64,000 nt of DNA from Methylobacterium oryzae (GCF_021398735.1 NZ_CP090349.1:4855001-4919000); one strand, 5' to 3'; shown: positions 28,668 through 35,234, counted from the stretch's first letter. Notes: generated by a model not told the origin, from the sequence alone. Numbers and translations are program-made.

Positions 28668-29212
28668 AGGTGCCTCCAGATTTTCTTCGAGCGGATCAGA
28701 CAGACGGTGGCAGGGCTCACCCCGTGCTCGGCCGCGAGGGATCTCCCGGTGCGCGCGGCCGCCGACCTGATGGCGATCACCGCCGCTTCGCTGAGCTTCG
28801 CGTGACCGTGCAGCTCGCCGCGCGGGGTCCGTTCGGGCTTCGTGCTCCGGCCGTGGCGCGGGCCGATCGCGCGCGTGCCGTGGGCTACGCAGTCACGCAT
28901 GTTCTCGGCGCGCGTCGCCCAACGGAGGTTGTCGGCCCGAGCGTTCGAGCGCGTGCCATCGCCATGGGCGACCTGGTGTCCCGGGGTTGGCGCCGGGCCG
29001 TGGAACGCCTCGCAGACGAGGCGATGTACGAGGCGCCGGAAGGTCCGGCCGTCCAGTACGAGGCCGACCGTTGGGTACTGGTGGTTGCCCAGCCAGGGGA
29101 CCAAGACACGACATGCATGGTTGAGGGCATCCGGCCTGGACCGCCTCACACGCCCGAGGTCGCTGACCTCGTAATCGGGGAAGCCGACGACAGGCATCCA
29201 GATCTCGGCCAT
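28664..29212 (-). CDS. HNH homing endonuclease with NUMOD4 domain
   Basis: A 182-aa protein with three parts: NUMOD4 (EIWMPVVGFPDYEVSDLGRV, residues 3-22), an HNH core (VHRLVCEAFHGP, HQVAHGDG, ARADNLRWAT; His63, His83, Asn95), and a C-terminal helix-turn-helix (LSEAAVIAIRSAAARTG, SLAAEHGVSPATVCLIRSKK). This is a free-standing phage homing nuclease. Start at ATG 29212 overlaps the exonuclease stop (TGATG) and its stop overlaps the next start (ATGA), so it was inserted without disturbing coupling. Confidence 0.92.
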   Translation of the reverse strand: MAEIWMPVVGFPDYEVSDLGRVRRSRPDALNHACRVLVPWLGNHQYPTVGLVLDGRTFRRLVHRLVCEAFHGPAPTPGHQVAHGDGTRSNARADNLRWATRAENMRDCVAHGTRAIGPRHGRSTKPERTPRGELHGHAKLSEAAVIAIRSAAARTGRSLAAEHGVSPATVCLIRSKKIWRHL

Positions 29213-29934
29213 CACGCCATGATCTCCCGTTCGATGCGCTGGGTCGGGATGGCTCCGGCGGAGGCGACCACGTCGCGGTAGCGGCGCATTGCGTCCCGGA
29301 GGCGCTGCTCGAAGTCGCCGGCGGCGGAGAGGATCGCGGCCTGGATCTCATCGTCCGGGTAGGCGCGGATCACCGCGAGCGGCAGGCCGCCGGAATACGA
29401 GACGAGGTCACACCAGAGCCGCTCGGAGACGAGGAGACCGGTCTGGATCTGGAGCGCGTAATCCGCGGGGATAGCGCCCTCGGGCACATGCTCGAGGAAG
29501 GTCTGGACCTGGTACTTCTGCCGGCGCGACTTGCACTCGACGAGGCCGTCGGTGCCGACCAGCGCGTCGGGTGAGTAGCCGAGCGTGAAGCCCCATCGGT
29601 CGTTGGTGATGAAGCCGACGGTCTCGGTCTCGGCGTAGTGCCGCGCGTAGAGGGTGAGCGCCTCGACCTCGTCGTCGCGGCCGCGCAGCATGTCGTCACT
29701 GACGTACCGGGGCTCGACGAACCTGGTGATTCGCTGGGCGAGCAGCTCGTAGAGGTGCGCCCGCTCCTTCTCGTTCCTGGCTGCCTTGAGGGTCGGCGTG
29801 AGGATCAGCGACATCTCGCTGGCGGTGAGCATCCCGCAGCGGGCGGCGATCCACTCGTCGGTGCCCTGGTAGAGGTCGGCGTGGATGCGCACGGTGGACG
29901 GGCGCACCGGGGCGTCGGGGGTGAGCAAAGCCAT
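29212..29934 (-). CDS. YqaJ/lambda-exonuclease-family viral recombinase
   Basis: Phage 5'-3' exonuclease for recombination, working with a single-strand annealing protein. It has 240 aa. Catalytic signs: Glu40 (MLTASEMS), Asp123 (LGYSPDALVG) and Glu133-x-Lys135 (GLVECKSRR), the PD-(D/E)xK arrangement. Start at ATG 29934, just after the 120-aa gene. The likely partner is the 226-aa protein two genes on (27,987-28,667), with the HNH gene between them. Confidence 0.93.
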   Translation of the reverse strand: MALLTPDAPVRPSTVRIHADLYQGTDEWIAARCGMLTASEMSLILTPTLKAARNEKERAHLYELLAQRITRFVEPRYVSDDMLRGRDDEVEALTLYARHYAETETVGFITNDRWGFTLGYSPDALVGTDGLVECKSRRQKYQVQTFLEHVPEGAIPADYALQIQTGLLVSERLWCDLVSYSGGLPLAVIRAYPDDEIQAAILSAAGDFEQRLRDAMRRYRDVVASAGAIPTQRIEREIMA

Positions 29935-29939
29935 CGCGC

Positions 29940-30302
29940 TCACTCCCCTGCCCGCTTGGCCTGGCGCTCCAGCCAGCCGCGGACCTTCGCGTCGTCGGTC
30001 TGGACGAGGACGGATTCCCCGCTGTCCCGGGTGAAGGACAGGCCGAACCCAGCGGAGCGGGATGCAAGCGCGATGCGCCGGTCGCTGCCGCCCCGGATTG
30101 CCATGATGACGTTGCCGCGGCGCCAGCGGCTTCGGCTCTGGCCGACCTGCACGTGGATGGTCTCGTCCGGCGGCAGCAGAGCGAGCGCCTGCGCGGACGT
30201 GAGGCGGAGATCCTCGATTGCAGTCGGGCGGAGCTCCGGGGCGGCAAGCGCCAGGGCCGTTGGCAGCGCCAGGGTGAGGTCGAGATAGCTGACGATGCTC
30301 AT
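29940..30302 (-). CDS. Phage early hypothetical protein
   Basis: A 120-aa protein. The N-terminal helical part (LTLALPTALALAAPELRPTA) is followed by a beta-looking part (ETIHVQVGQSRSRWRRGNVI, GFGLSFTRDSGESVLVQTDD) and a basic C-terminal helix. Coupled to the upstream gene by an ATGA overlap and lying 5 bases before the exonuclease gene. Family not recognised; position suggests recombination or replication. Confidence 0.65.
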   Translation of the reverse strand: MSIVSYLDLTLALPTALALAAPELRPTAIEDLRLTSAQALALLPPDETIHVQVGQSRSRWRRGNVIMAIRGGSDRRIALASRSAGFGLSFTRDSGESVLVQTDDAKVRGWLERQAKRAGE

Positions 30303-30679
30303 CGCGCACCCGCCAGCTTCGCTGTGATGCGGCCGGCCGAGATCTCCACCTTCTGGTGAACCTCGGCGATACGGCTGTTGATGCGCTCGAGCTTGTCGAG
30401 GTCGTAGGCCTGCCCGGCACCACGCTCGACGGCGCGCTCGACGTGCCACGCCATCATGGCGAGGGACTCGATCAAGCCGTCCAGGCCGGAGATGCTGGCG
30501 CCGAGCTCGCCGACGGAGTGGGCCTGATCGAAGGCGGATACCCGCGCGGCGATCTCGTCGACGGTGACGCCCGGCGCCAGACGAACGAGGGGCTGATCCA
30601 CAGCGACGCTCTCGACGAAGTGCGGGGCGACCTTGGGCAGGTGGCCGATGGCGGCGCGGATGGGGTGCTGAGCGTTCAT
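30299..30679 (-). CDS. Phage early hypothetical protein
   Basis: A 126-aa soluble, mainly helical protein. A notable stretch is DGLIESLAMMAWHVERAVER, then LDKLERINSRIAEVHQKVEI, which may be coiled coil. ATGA overlaps on both sides place it firmly in the leftward operon. No family recognised. Confidence 0.65.
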   Translation of the reverse strand: MNAQHPIRAAIGHLPKVAPHFVESVAVDQPLVRLAPGVTVDEIAARVSAFDQAHSVGELGASISGLDGLIESLAMMAWHVERAVERGAGQAYDLDKLERINSRIAEVHQKVEISAGRITAKLAGAR

Positions 30680-30894
30680 GCGGCCTCCAGGAACTGCTGG
30701 GCCTCGAAATCCGCGATGGCGGCCAGCTCGTCGGCGGCCTCCAGCGCGAGGGAATCGGCGTGTTCCTGGGCGGCGAAACAGGCCTCGGCCCAGCAGTCGA
30801 AGTCGTCGCCGAGGGGGCCGTAGGGGCCGCGCAGGGCGTAGCCGGCGGCATGGCCGCGGATCGCGTAGCCGGCGGGGAGGTCGAGGCGCGCCAT
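30676..30894 (-). CDS. Small phage early protein
   Basis: A 72-aa acidic protein, MARLDLPAGYAIRGHAAGYA then PYGPLGDDFDCWAEACFAAQ and an Ala/Glu helix. Start chosen at ATG 30894, two bases after the XRE stop. Stop overlaps the next start (ATGA). Unknown family. Confidence 0.6.
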   Translation of the reverse strand: MARLDLPAGYAIRGHAAGYALRGPYGPLGDDFDCWAEACFAAQEHADSLALEAADELAAIADFEAQQFLEAA

Positions 30895-30896
30895 GG

Positions 30897-31271
30897 TCAG
30901 GCCGCCGCGCCGATGAAGGCGATCGCCGATGCGCCAGTCAGCTCGCCCTCGCGCTGCTTGGCTGCGAAGTAAGCCTCGGCGGCATCGCACAGGCTCTCGC
31001 GGGCCCTGTCGACGGTCTGCGGGGCCGTCAGCGGCGCGGGCGTCTCCGGCACGTCGAAGAATGACGCGATGGGCGCGCCGGTGAGCTTCGCGATGATGCT
31101 CAGCGCGATCGCGCTGATGCGGTTCGTGCCCTTCTCGTACTTCTGGAGCTGGGCGGCCGAGACGCCGATCTCGGCGGCAACCGTGCGCTGGGTGAGGCGA
31201 GCGCGGATCCGGGCAGCGCTGATGCGCGCGCCGATCCGAACGTCGACGTCGGTCGCAGGCTGGCCGGCCAT
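30897..31271 (-). CDS. XRE-family transcriptional regulator (second related copy)
   Basis: A 124-aa helix-turn-helix protein: RIGARISAARIRARLTQRTV, VSAAQLQKYEKGTNRI, LTGAPIASFFDVP. Very similar in layout to the XRE protein at 25,303-25,671. It is the first DNA-binding protein of the left operon, so it could act like an early regulator (Cro or delayed-early type) that feeds back on the switch. A 35-aa membrane protein gene precedes it by one base. Confidence 0.85.
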   Translation of the reverse strand: MAGQPATDVDVRIGARISAARIRARLTQRTVAAEIGVSAAQLQKYEKGTNRISAIALSIIAKLTGAPIASFFDVPETPAPLTAPQTVDRARESLCDAAEAYFAAKQREGELTGASAIAFIGAAA

Positions 31272-31272
31272 G

Positions 31273-31380
31273 TCAGCGCCCCCAGCCGAGGGACATGCCG
31301 ACAGCCGGCACGCCGAACGCGAGGAGGACCGCGCTGACCGCGATCAGGGTGAGGACGAGATCTGCGGGGGCATCGAGCAT
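31273..31380 (-). CDS. 35-aa single-span membrane protein, first gene of the left operon
   Basis: MLDAPADLVLTLIAVSAVLL followed by AFGVPAVGMSLGWGR: almost entirely one membrane helix. ATG 31380 has GGAG six bases upstream; an in-frame ATG at 31392 lacks such a site. It lies directly downstream of the left promoter and one base before the XRE gene. Function unknown. Confidence 0.6.
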   Translation of the reverse strand: MLDAPADLVLTLIAVSAVLLAFGVPAVGMSLGWGR

Positions 31381-31408
31381 CTGGGGCTCCATCGGCTCGG
31401 TGAGTGGC

Positions 31409-31477
31409 GATGGGCAGATGATAATGGGCAAATGCCCCCTGTCAACGAGCAAATGGGCAAAAGCCCCATGTGCCCAT
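31409..31477. promoter_or_regulatory. Left operator cluster for the prophage repressor
   Basis: Contains the 12-bp palindrome-like GGGCAAATGCCC (31426-31437). An ATGGGC / GCCCCAT pair in ATGGGCAAAAGCCCCAT (31453-31469) follows, with further half sites ATGGGC (31410-31415) and TGCCCAT (31471-31477). The 12-mer recurs exactly at 32830-32841 beside the repressor gene. The proposed binder is the CI/LexA-like repressor; that link is inference from position and repetition. Confidence 0.8.
31418..31445 (-). promoter_or_regulatory. Left early promoter (PL-like)
   Basis: On the minus strand: -35 TTGACA (31445-31440), a 16-base spacer that holds the operator, and -10 TATCAT (31423-31418). Transcription would begin near 31411, about 30 bases before the ATG at 31380. 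It drives the whole leftward operon toward the integrase. Confidence 0.75.
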
Positions 31478-31587
31478 CGATCGTTGTCCACAGGCCCAGC
31501 GAAAATCTGGGGATCGTCGCGCAACTCCGTTCCCGTTTCGTTCTTTTAGGGTCAACCTTGAAGCGAACGGAGCTCGGGGGGTCGGAC

Positions 31588-31845
31588 TTGCCAAGCCTCA
31601 CCTATTTCGTCGTTCAGCCATTCTGCGATGCCGGCCGCGGGCGGATCGCGCCTGGTGAGCCGCGACGCGTGCATTCACGGCGTGAGGCGGAGCGCATCGT
31701 GGAGACACTGCGCGGCGGTCTTGCTGGTGCGCTGGCGTTCTCACGGACGGGCGATCCTGAGGAAGAAGACTGGGCGGACGCAGAGGTCTTCGCCCAGAAT
31801 GGTTCTGTACCGCTTGAGTTTTTGGAGGGTTCGCTTCCGTGGTAA
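31588..31845 (+). CDS. Small conserved hypothetical protein (YFVVQPF family)
   Basis: An 85-aa protein from TTG 31588, preceded by a G-rich stretch. Pattern SLTYFVVQPF, GRIAPGEPRRVHSRREAERI and GALAFSRTGDPEEEDW matches a short protein family widespread in Rhizobiales chromosomes and phages (VVQ-F then AFSRTGDP), function unknown. The stop codon overlaps the next start (TAATG). Expressed away from the left promoter, back to back with it. Confidence 0.7.
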   Translation: MPSLTYFVVQPFCDAGRGRIAPGEPRRVHSRREAERIVETLRGGLAGALAFSRTGDPEEEDWADAEVFAQNGSVPLEFLEGSLPW

Positions 31846-32111
31846 TGGCAAAAAGGAAGCCGGTTGACCCTCGCCTATCTACACCACTTACATCAGCTCC
31901 ATCGGTCCGAGTGCAGTGCGACGACTGCGGCCACATGGGCTACCTAGATGCAGATCGACTTGCGGACCTTTCGGATAGGGGTTGCATCACGTTCGACGAT
32001 CTTGGGCGCCGACTGAAATGTCACGACTGCTACGCCGCCGGAGGCCTCGGAAAAAGCATATCGCTCGAAGTGGTCGGCACCGATCTTAGACGTACAGCGA
32101 GCCGACGATGA
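31845..32111 (+). CDS. Small zinc-ribbon protein
   Basis: An 88-aa protein with two Cys pairs, VQCDDCGHMGYLD and LKCHDCYAAGG, about 30 residues apart, a likely zinc ribbon. GTG 31839 is an alternative start two codons earlier and is nearer to the GGAGG at 31824. The 3' end overlaps the end of the convergent repressor gene by 26 bases. Function unknown; possibly DNA-binding. Confidence 0.65.
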   Translation: MAKRKPVDPRLSTPLTSAPSVRVQCDDCGHMGYLDADRLADLSDRGCITFDDLGRRLKCHDCYAAGGLGKSISLEVVGTDLRRTASRR

Positions 32112-32769
32112 CATGTACCGATTTAACCAGGGAGCGATGAAGCTCGATCTCCTCGCCTGGATTGTGCTGCCAGAGCACTAGCTTCGTCGGCGTCAATTTT
32201 ACGAATTCCTTGATGTAGCCCTCTGGCGCTTCGCCTTCATTCTCCGGGTGTAGCTGGACCACGACGTCGTCGCCCTGGCGCGGCGGCCGGTGGGGATGAA
32301 CCCAGACCTTCTCACCCGGCTTGAAGCGCGGCCGCATGCTGTCTCCGACGACGTAGGTTGCGTATGCCTCGTCGACGTTCTCAAGCTGAGGCGGACGTGG
32401 AATCGTCTCGATCACCTGCCCGTTATAGATGAGCTTGCCGTCGTCTCCCCCGCGTGAGACGCCAAGGACGTCCAATGGTGGCCCATAAGATGGTGCCAGC
32501 TCCCGCCGCGACGCATTCGGCTTCATCGTCACGGTCGCGCTGCCCCTCGGCTCGACAGGTCCAGGCTCAGCCGTGCCGAGCAGCCATTCGCTCGATTTGC
32601 CGAGTTCGGCGGCGACCTTGAACAGATTTTCCAGCTTGCCGCGGCCTCGCTTGAGGGCGTCGCGGACGTAGGTCTCTCCTAGGCCAGCGGCCAAGGACAG
32701 CTCCTTCATCTCGCGACCCTGCGCCTGCATCTCGTCTTCGAGGCGACGGCGAACTGCGTTCTCGATCAT
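32086..32769 (-). CDS. Prophage repressor (HTH plus S24/LexA-like C-terminal domain)
   Basis: Maintains lysogeny by blocking early promoters. It has 227 aa. The N-terminal helix-turn-helix is at about 22-65 (ELSLAAGLGETYVRDALKRG). The C-terminal S24 domain has Ser144 in YVVGDSMRPRFKPGEKVWVH and a probable general-base Lys in GYIKEFV (Lys187). The usual Ala-Gly cleavage pair before this domain is not evident; the equivalent place reads VSRGGDDG. Self-cleavage on SOS is therefore uncertain, and an antirepressor route is possible. Start ATG 32769 follows the operator GTGGGAGACTGCCCAC, suggesting autoregulation. Confidence 0.92.
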   Translation of the reverse strand: MIENAVRRRLEDEMQAQGREMKELSLAAGLGETYVRDALKRGRGKLENLFKVAAELGKSSEWLLGTAEPGPVEPRGSATVTMKPNASRRELAPSYGPPLDVLGVSRGGDDGKLIYNGQVIETIPRPPQLENVDEAYATYVVGDSMRPRFKPGEKVWVHPHRPPRQGDDVVVQLHPENEGEAPEGYIKEFVKLTPTKLVLWQHNPGEEIELHRSLVKSVHVIVGSLYV

Positions 32770-32770
32770 A

Positions 32771-32846
32771 GTGGGAGACTGCCCACCGTTCTGCCCATCG
32801 CCAATATGGCAGATGCCCATTGACTTGATGGGCAAATGCCCTTTAT
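32771..32846. promoter_or_regulatory. Right operator cluster beside the repressor gene
   Basis: Three related sites: GTGGGAGACTGCCCAC (32771-32786), ATGGCAGATGCCCAT (32806-32820) and ATGGGCAAATGCCC (32828-32841). The last contains the same 12-mer as the left cluster. Spacing of roughly 20-35 bases resembles a multi-site operator in which occupancy sets repressor and Cro-side expression. Confidence 0.8.
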
Positions 32847-32847
32847 C
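32820..32847 (+). promoter_or_regulatory. Right early promoter (PR-like), nearly leaderless
   Basis: -35 TTGACT (32820-32825), a 16-base spacer containing the operator GGGCAAATGCCC, and -10 TTTATC (32842-32847). The next ATG is at 32857, so the predicted message would have a leader of only a few bases. No Shine-Dalgarno sequence precedes that ATG, which agrees with leaderless translation as in some CI/Cro-type switches. Confidence 0.7.
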
Positions 32848-32856
32848 TCGCCTGCC

Positions 32857-33075
32857 ATGAGCGAGACCAGCCAGCTTCTCCGCGAGATCGAGTGCTTCAT
32901 CCGCGATGCGCGGATGGCAGCAAGCACGTTCGGCCGGAAGGCCGTAAACGACGGCAAGCTGGTCAGTCGCCTCCAAGCCGGGAGCACGGTGACGCTGGAG
33001 AAGGCGTCGCGCATCCGAGCGTACATGCGCGACAACCCGCCCTCAGCCTCCCCGGTCGAGGAAGCGGCCGCGTAA
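32857..33075 (+). CDS. Small helix-rich regulator-like protein at the Cro position
   Basis: A 72-aa protein, MSETSQLLREIECFIRDARM then ASTFGRKAVNDGKLVSRLQA and LEKASRIRAYMRDN. The middle reads like a short helix-turn-helix (TFGRKAVNDGKLVSRL). This protein type is common in Rhizobiales and often annotated as hypothetical. As the first gene from the right promoter, opposite the repressor, it is a good candidate for a Cro-like protein. The stop overlaps the next start (TAATG). Confidence 0.72.
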   Translation: MSETSQLLREIECFIRDARMAASTFGRKAVNDGKLVSRLQAGSTVTLEKASRIRAYMRDNPPSASPVEEAAA

Positions 33076-33350
33076 TGCGCCGCGCCCTCCTCCTCGCCGC
33101 GACGCTCGCCCTGGCCGGCTGCGAGGCCGACGCGATCGCCGCGCGCGCCACGCTGAAGGATCTCGGCTTTCACGGCATCGCCGTCGAGCGGGCGCCGTTG
33201 TTCGGACGGCCCTGCGGTTGGGGCGAGCCCTTCGCGGTACGCTTCCGGGCGACGCGCGAGGACGGCTCGGCCGTCGCCGGCACGCTTTGCTCGGCCGACG
33301 AGGCAACCGAAGACGCGCGCCTCCTCCCGGATGCGGAGGCCCGGAGCTGA
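33075..33350 (+). CDS. Small lipoprotein
   Basis: A 91-aa protein with a lipoprotein signal (MRRALLLAATLALAGC, lipobox LAGC, Cys16). A short mature domain carries two further Cys (GRPCGWGEPF and GTLCSADEA), perhaps a disulfide. It is linked to both neighbours by TAATG and TGATG overlaps. Prophage-encoded lipoproteins often exclude related phages at the cell surface, but no such family is recognised here. Confidence 0.7.
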   Translation: MRRALLLAATLALAGCEADAIAARATLKDLGFHGIAVERAPLFGRPCGWGEPFAVRFRATREDGSAVAGTLCSADEATEDARLLPDAEARS

Positions 33351-33502
33351 TGCTCGCGGCACTGGTCTTCCTCCTCAAGCTAATGGTCGTGGCCTCTGCC
33401 GGCGTGGCCGCCGGTAGCCTGCTTGGCTTCCGGCCGATCATCGCGGCGATCACCGTGCTGCCGGCCCTGCTGATCGGCTGTCGCGCCCTGGCGGTGCTGT
33501 GA
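33350..33502 (+). CDS. 50-aa two-span membrane protein
   Basis: Two hydrophobic stretches, LAALVFLLKLMVVASAGVAA and IIAAITVLPALLIGC, with a short loop LGFRP. TGATG overlaps on both sides show it is part of the rightward early operon. Function unknown. Confidence 0.6.
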   Translation: MLAALVFLLKLMVVASAGVAAGSLLGFRPIIAAITVLPALLIGCRALAVL

Positions 33503-34008
33503 TGGCCGCCCCTCGCCTTTCGCCGCGTGCCCCTGCCGTCGCCAGCGTCGAGGCTGCGGCCTCGGTGGCGGTCTCCTGCCAGGAGCCCAACGTGACCGAT
33601 GCGAAGAACCTACTGGCCCTTGGCTGCGCCTGCCGCCGCGCTGCGGGCGCGTTCGCGATCCTGGCGTCGAGTCTCGCCAACGAGGTCGAGCGCGGCGAGC
33701 AGCCGGACACCGGCGCGCCGGCCGAGATGGCGCAGCAGGCCCTCGACCTGGAGCGCGCCGCGCAGCACCTCCAAGCCCAAGCCCAGGATTCCGAGTTGCT
33801 GGCGCTCCTCCCGCACCGGGAACGCTTCGCTGATCTTCTGCGCATGGCCCAGGCCATGGACCGCGGGCTGGTGTTTGTGCCGGTCGAGCCCGTCGCCGCG
33901 GACCAATCTGAGCGACCGGTGGATGTTGTCGTTGTCGGCCAGGACAACACCGCCTCGCTTCGCGAGCGCATGGGCCGTGGTCTGGCGCGTCTTCGGAGGC
34001 GCGCCTGA
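33502..34008 (+). CDS. Rightward early hypothetical protein
   Basis: A 168-aa protein, mainly helical. Centre: ALGCACRRAAGAFAILASSL, LDLERAAQHLQAQAQDSELL; C-terminal region basic (LRERMGRGLARLRRRA). ATG 33502 overlaps the upstream stop (TGATG). No family seen; could be a small coiled-coil protein. Confidence 0.55.
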   Translation: MAAPRLSPRAPAVASVEAAASVAVSCQEPNVTDAKNLLALGCACRRAAGAFAILASSLANEVERGEQPDTGAPAEMAQQALDLERAAQHLQAQAQDSELLALLPHRERFADLLRMAQAMDRGLVFVPVEPVAADQSERPVDVVVVGQDNTASLRERMGRGLARLRRRA

Positions 34009-34368
34009 GATGTTGTTTCCGATCGCCATGGCCGGGTCTACCGTTCTCTTCCGCGAGAACTGTAACGCGCCGGCCCTGCCGTCGTCTTTACTGGCTGTCG
34101 CGTGCCTGTGCACAGCTTCCCCCCATCGCAGCGGTCGCAGGCTCACGCCTCCCGCCGGCGAGCGACCCGGCCGAGACCATCGCAATCTCGGACCCTCGGC
34201 CGGGTCGTCCCTCTACCTGCGCGCCCGTCCATGCCGCCAAGCCAGCGGTCGCGCTCGTGTGTCTGCGTACTCCGTCAACCTCCCGCATTCGCTGCGCTCC
34301 TCGTCGACATCCGCAAGATGTCGCGAAGGAGTGGGCCAGTGGGGACAAAGACTGACCGGAACCGAGCA
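34009..34368. other. 360-base stretch without a convincing gene
   Basis: A frame opening at ATG 34010 could encode 121 residues (MLFPIAMAGSTVLF start), but composition is erratic, no ribosome site precedes it, and it runs into the next gene. I see no family match. The stretch may hold a promoter for the next block. Confidence 0.4.
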
Positions 34369-34857
34369 ATGCTGACCGCATCTCAAGCTCGGGACGAGAC
34401 CTTGCCGAAGCTGTCGGCGCTCGTCCGCCTCGCCCAGTCGAGCATGGGCTCGAAGATGGCCGCCTACGACGCGGTTGGGCGCCGGATCGGCGCCTCGGGC
34501 TCCTGGGTCCGCAAGTTCATGGGGCGCCAGGACACCGGCCTGGACGGGCACGTCCTGCACAACATCCGGGCCGCTTACGAGCGGCTCTGCTCGAACATCG
34601 AGGCCGCGGCCGACGCCGCAGAAGCCACCAACGCTCTGCTCCGGGAGGATCTCCATGCGGCTCTTCGGGGAGATCGGGCGGCTCATCCGCGCACACCGGG
34701 AGGCACGCCGGCTGCGGGCGCAACTCCGCGCCGTCCAGGACGGGCGGCCGCATCGGCACTGGTCGTTCCGGATGCTCGCCCGCGTGTGCCGGGCCTGCCG
34801 GGTGCGGGTGATCTGACGGACCTGCCGCTGTGGCGGGCCGTGAGCGAAGAGGAGTGA
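34369..34857 (+). CDS. Phage hypothetical protein with HTH-like core
   Basis: A 162-aa protein. The first 95 residues resemble a family seen in Rhizobiales phages: SMGSKMAAYDAVGRRIGASG, SWVRKFMGRQ, HVLHNIRAAYERLCSNIEAA. The repeated pattern YDAVGRRIG-S-SWVRK suggests a DNA-binding helix pair. The last 60 residues are Pro/Ala/Arg-rich to DLPLWRAVSEEE and overlap a separate gene at 34,655-34,816 in another frame. Start is uncertain; ATG 34318 is also in frame. Confidence 0.6.
   Translation: MLTASQARDETLPKLSALVRLAQSSMGSKMAAYDAVGRRIGASGSWVRKFMGRQDTGLDGHVLHNIRAAYERLCSNIEAAADAAEATNALLREDLHAALRGDRAAHPRTPGGTPAAGATPRRPGRAAASALVVPDARPRVPGLPGAGDLTDLPLWRAVSEEE
34655..34816 (+). CDS. Nested 53-aa basic protein
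   Basis: MRLFGEIGRLIRAHREARRL then QDGRPHRHWSFRMLARVCRA. It has a strong ribosome site (GGAGG, 6 bases before ATG) although it lies completely inside the preceding gene in a different frame. Basic, helical. It may replace the low-complexity tail of the host frame as the true coding sense; both are listed because translation signals support this one and continuity supports the other. Confidence 0.45.
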   Translation: MRLFGEIGRLIRAHREARRLRAQLRAVQDGRPHRHWSFRMLARVCRACRVRVI

Positions 34858-34859
34858 CC

Positions 34860-35234
34860 ATGGGCATGGGTCGCAAGGGCGAAGACGGCGACACCGCTTC
34901 GGAAGATCAGACGGTGGTCGGCCCTGCCACGTTCGGTCTCGATTTCGGCGACGCGCTCCGTGCGCTGAAACGAGGCGAGCGCGTCTGCCGGGCTGGATGG
35001 AACGGCAAGAGCATGTGGCTGGCGAAGACGCCCGGCTCGATCGTGCCGGCCACCGCAGCCTCTCGGACTGGCGCTCTCCTCGCCTACGTCGAGGCCGAAA
35101 GCGTCGAGGAGGTTCGCATCCTCCCGCACATCGACATGCGCGCCGCCGACGGCAGTCTCGTGATCGGCTGGCTCGCCTCCCAGACGGACATGCTCGCCGA
35201 GGACTGGATGATCGTCCCGGCCGACGCTGCCTGA
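34860..35234 (+). CDS. DUF2829 protein, Tad2-like (candidate anti-Thoeris)
   Basis: A 124-aa protein with GAGGAG before the ATG. The domain from about residue 25 carries the DUF2829 hallmarks: FGDALRALKRGERVCRAGWN (Arg-Ala-Gly-Trp-Asn-Gly at 44-49), MWLAKTPGS, LPHIDMRAADGS, and the highly conserved GWLASQTDMLAEDW (104-117). DUF2829 is the fold of Tad2, phage proteins shown to sequester the cyclic ADP-ribose signal of Thoeris defence. This copy has an insert (about 63-85) between the two halves. Family call is firm; anti-defence activity is inferred. Confidence 0.85.
   Translation: MGMGRKGEDGDTASEDQTVVGPATFGLDFGDALRALKRGERVCRAGWNGKSMWLAKTPGSIVPATAASRTGALLAYVEAESVEEVRILPHIDMRAADGSLVIGWLASQTDMLAEDWMIVPADAA

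Noticed and set aside
34860..35234. Reading the DUF2829 gene as part of a bacterial defence island
   Set aside because: All neighbours are phage early genes in one coupled direction, so it is better seen as a phage counter-defence gene.
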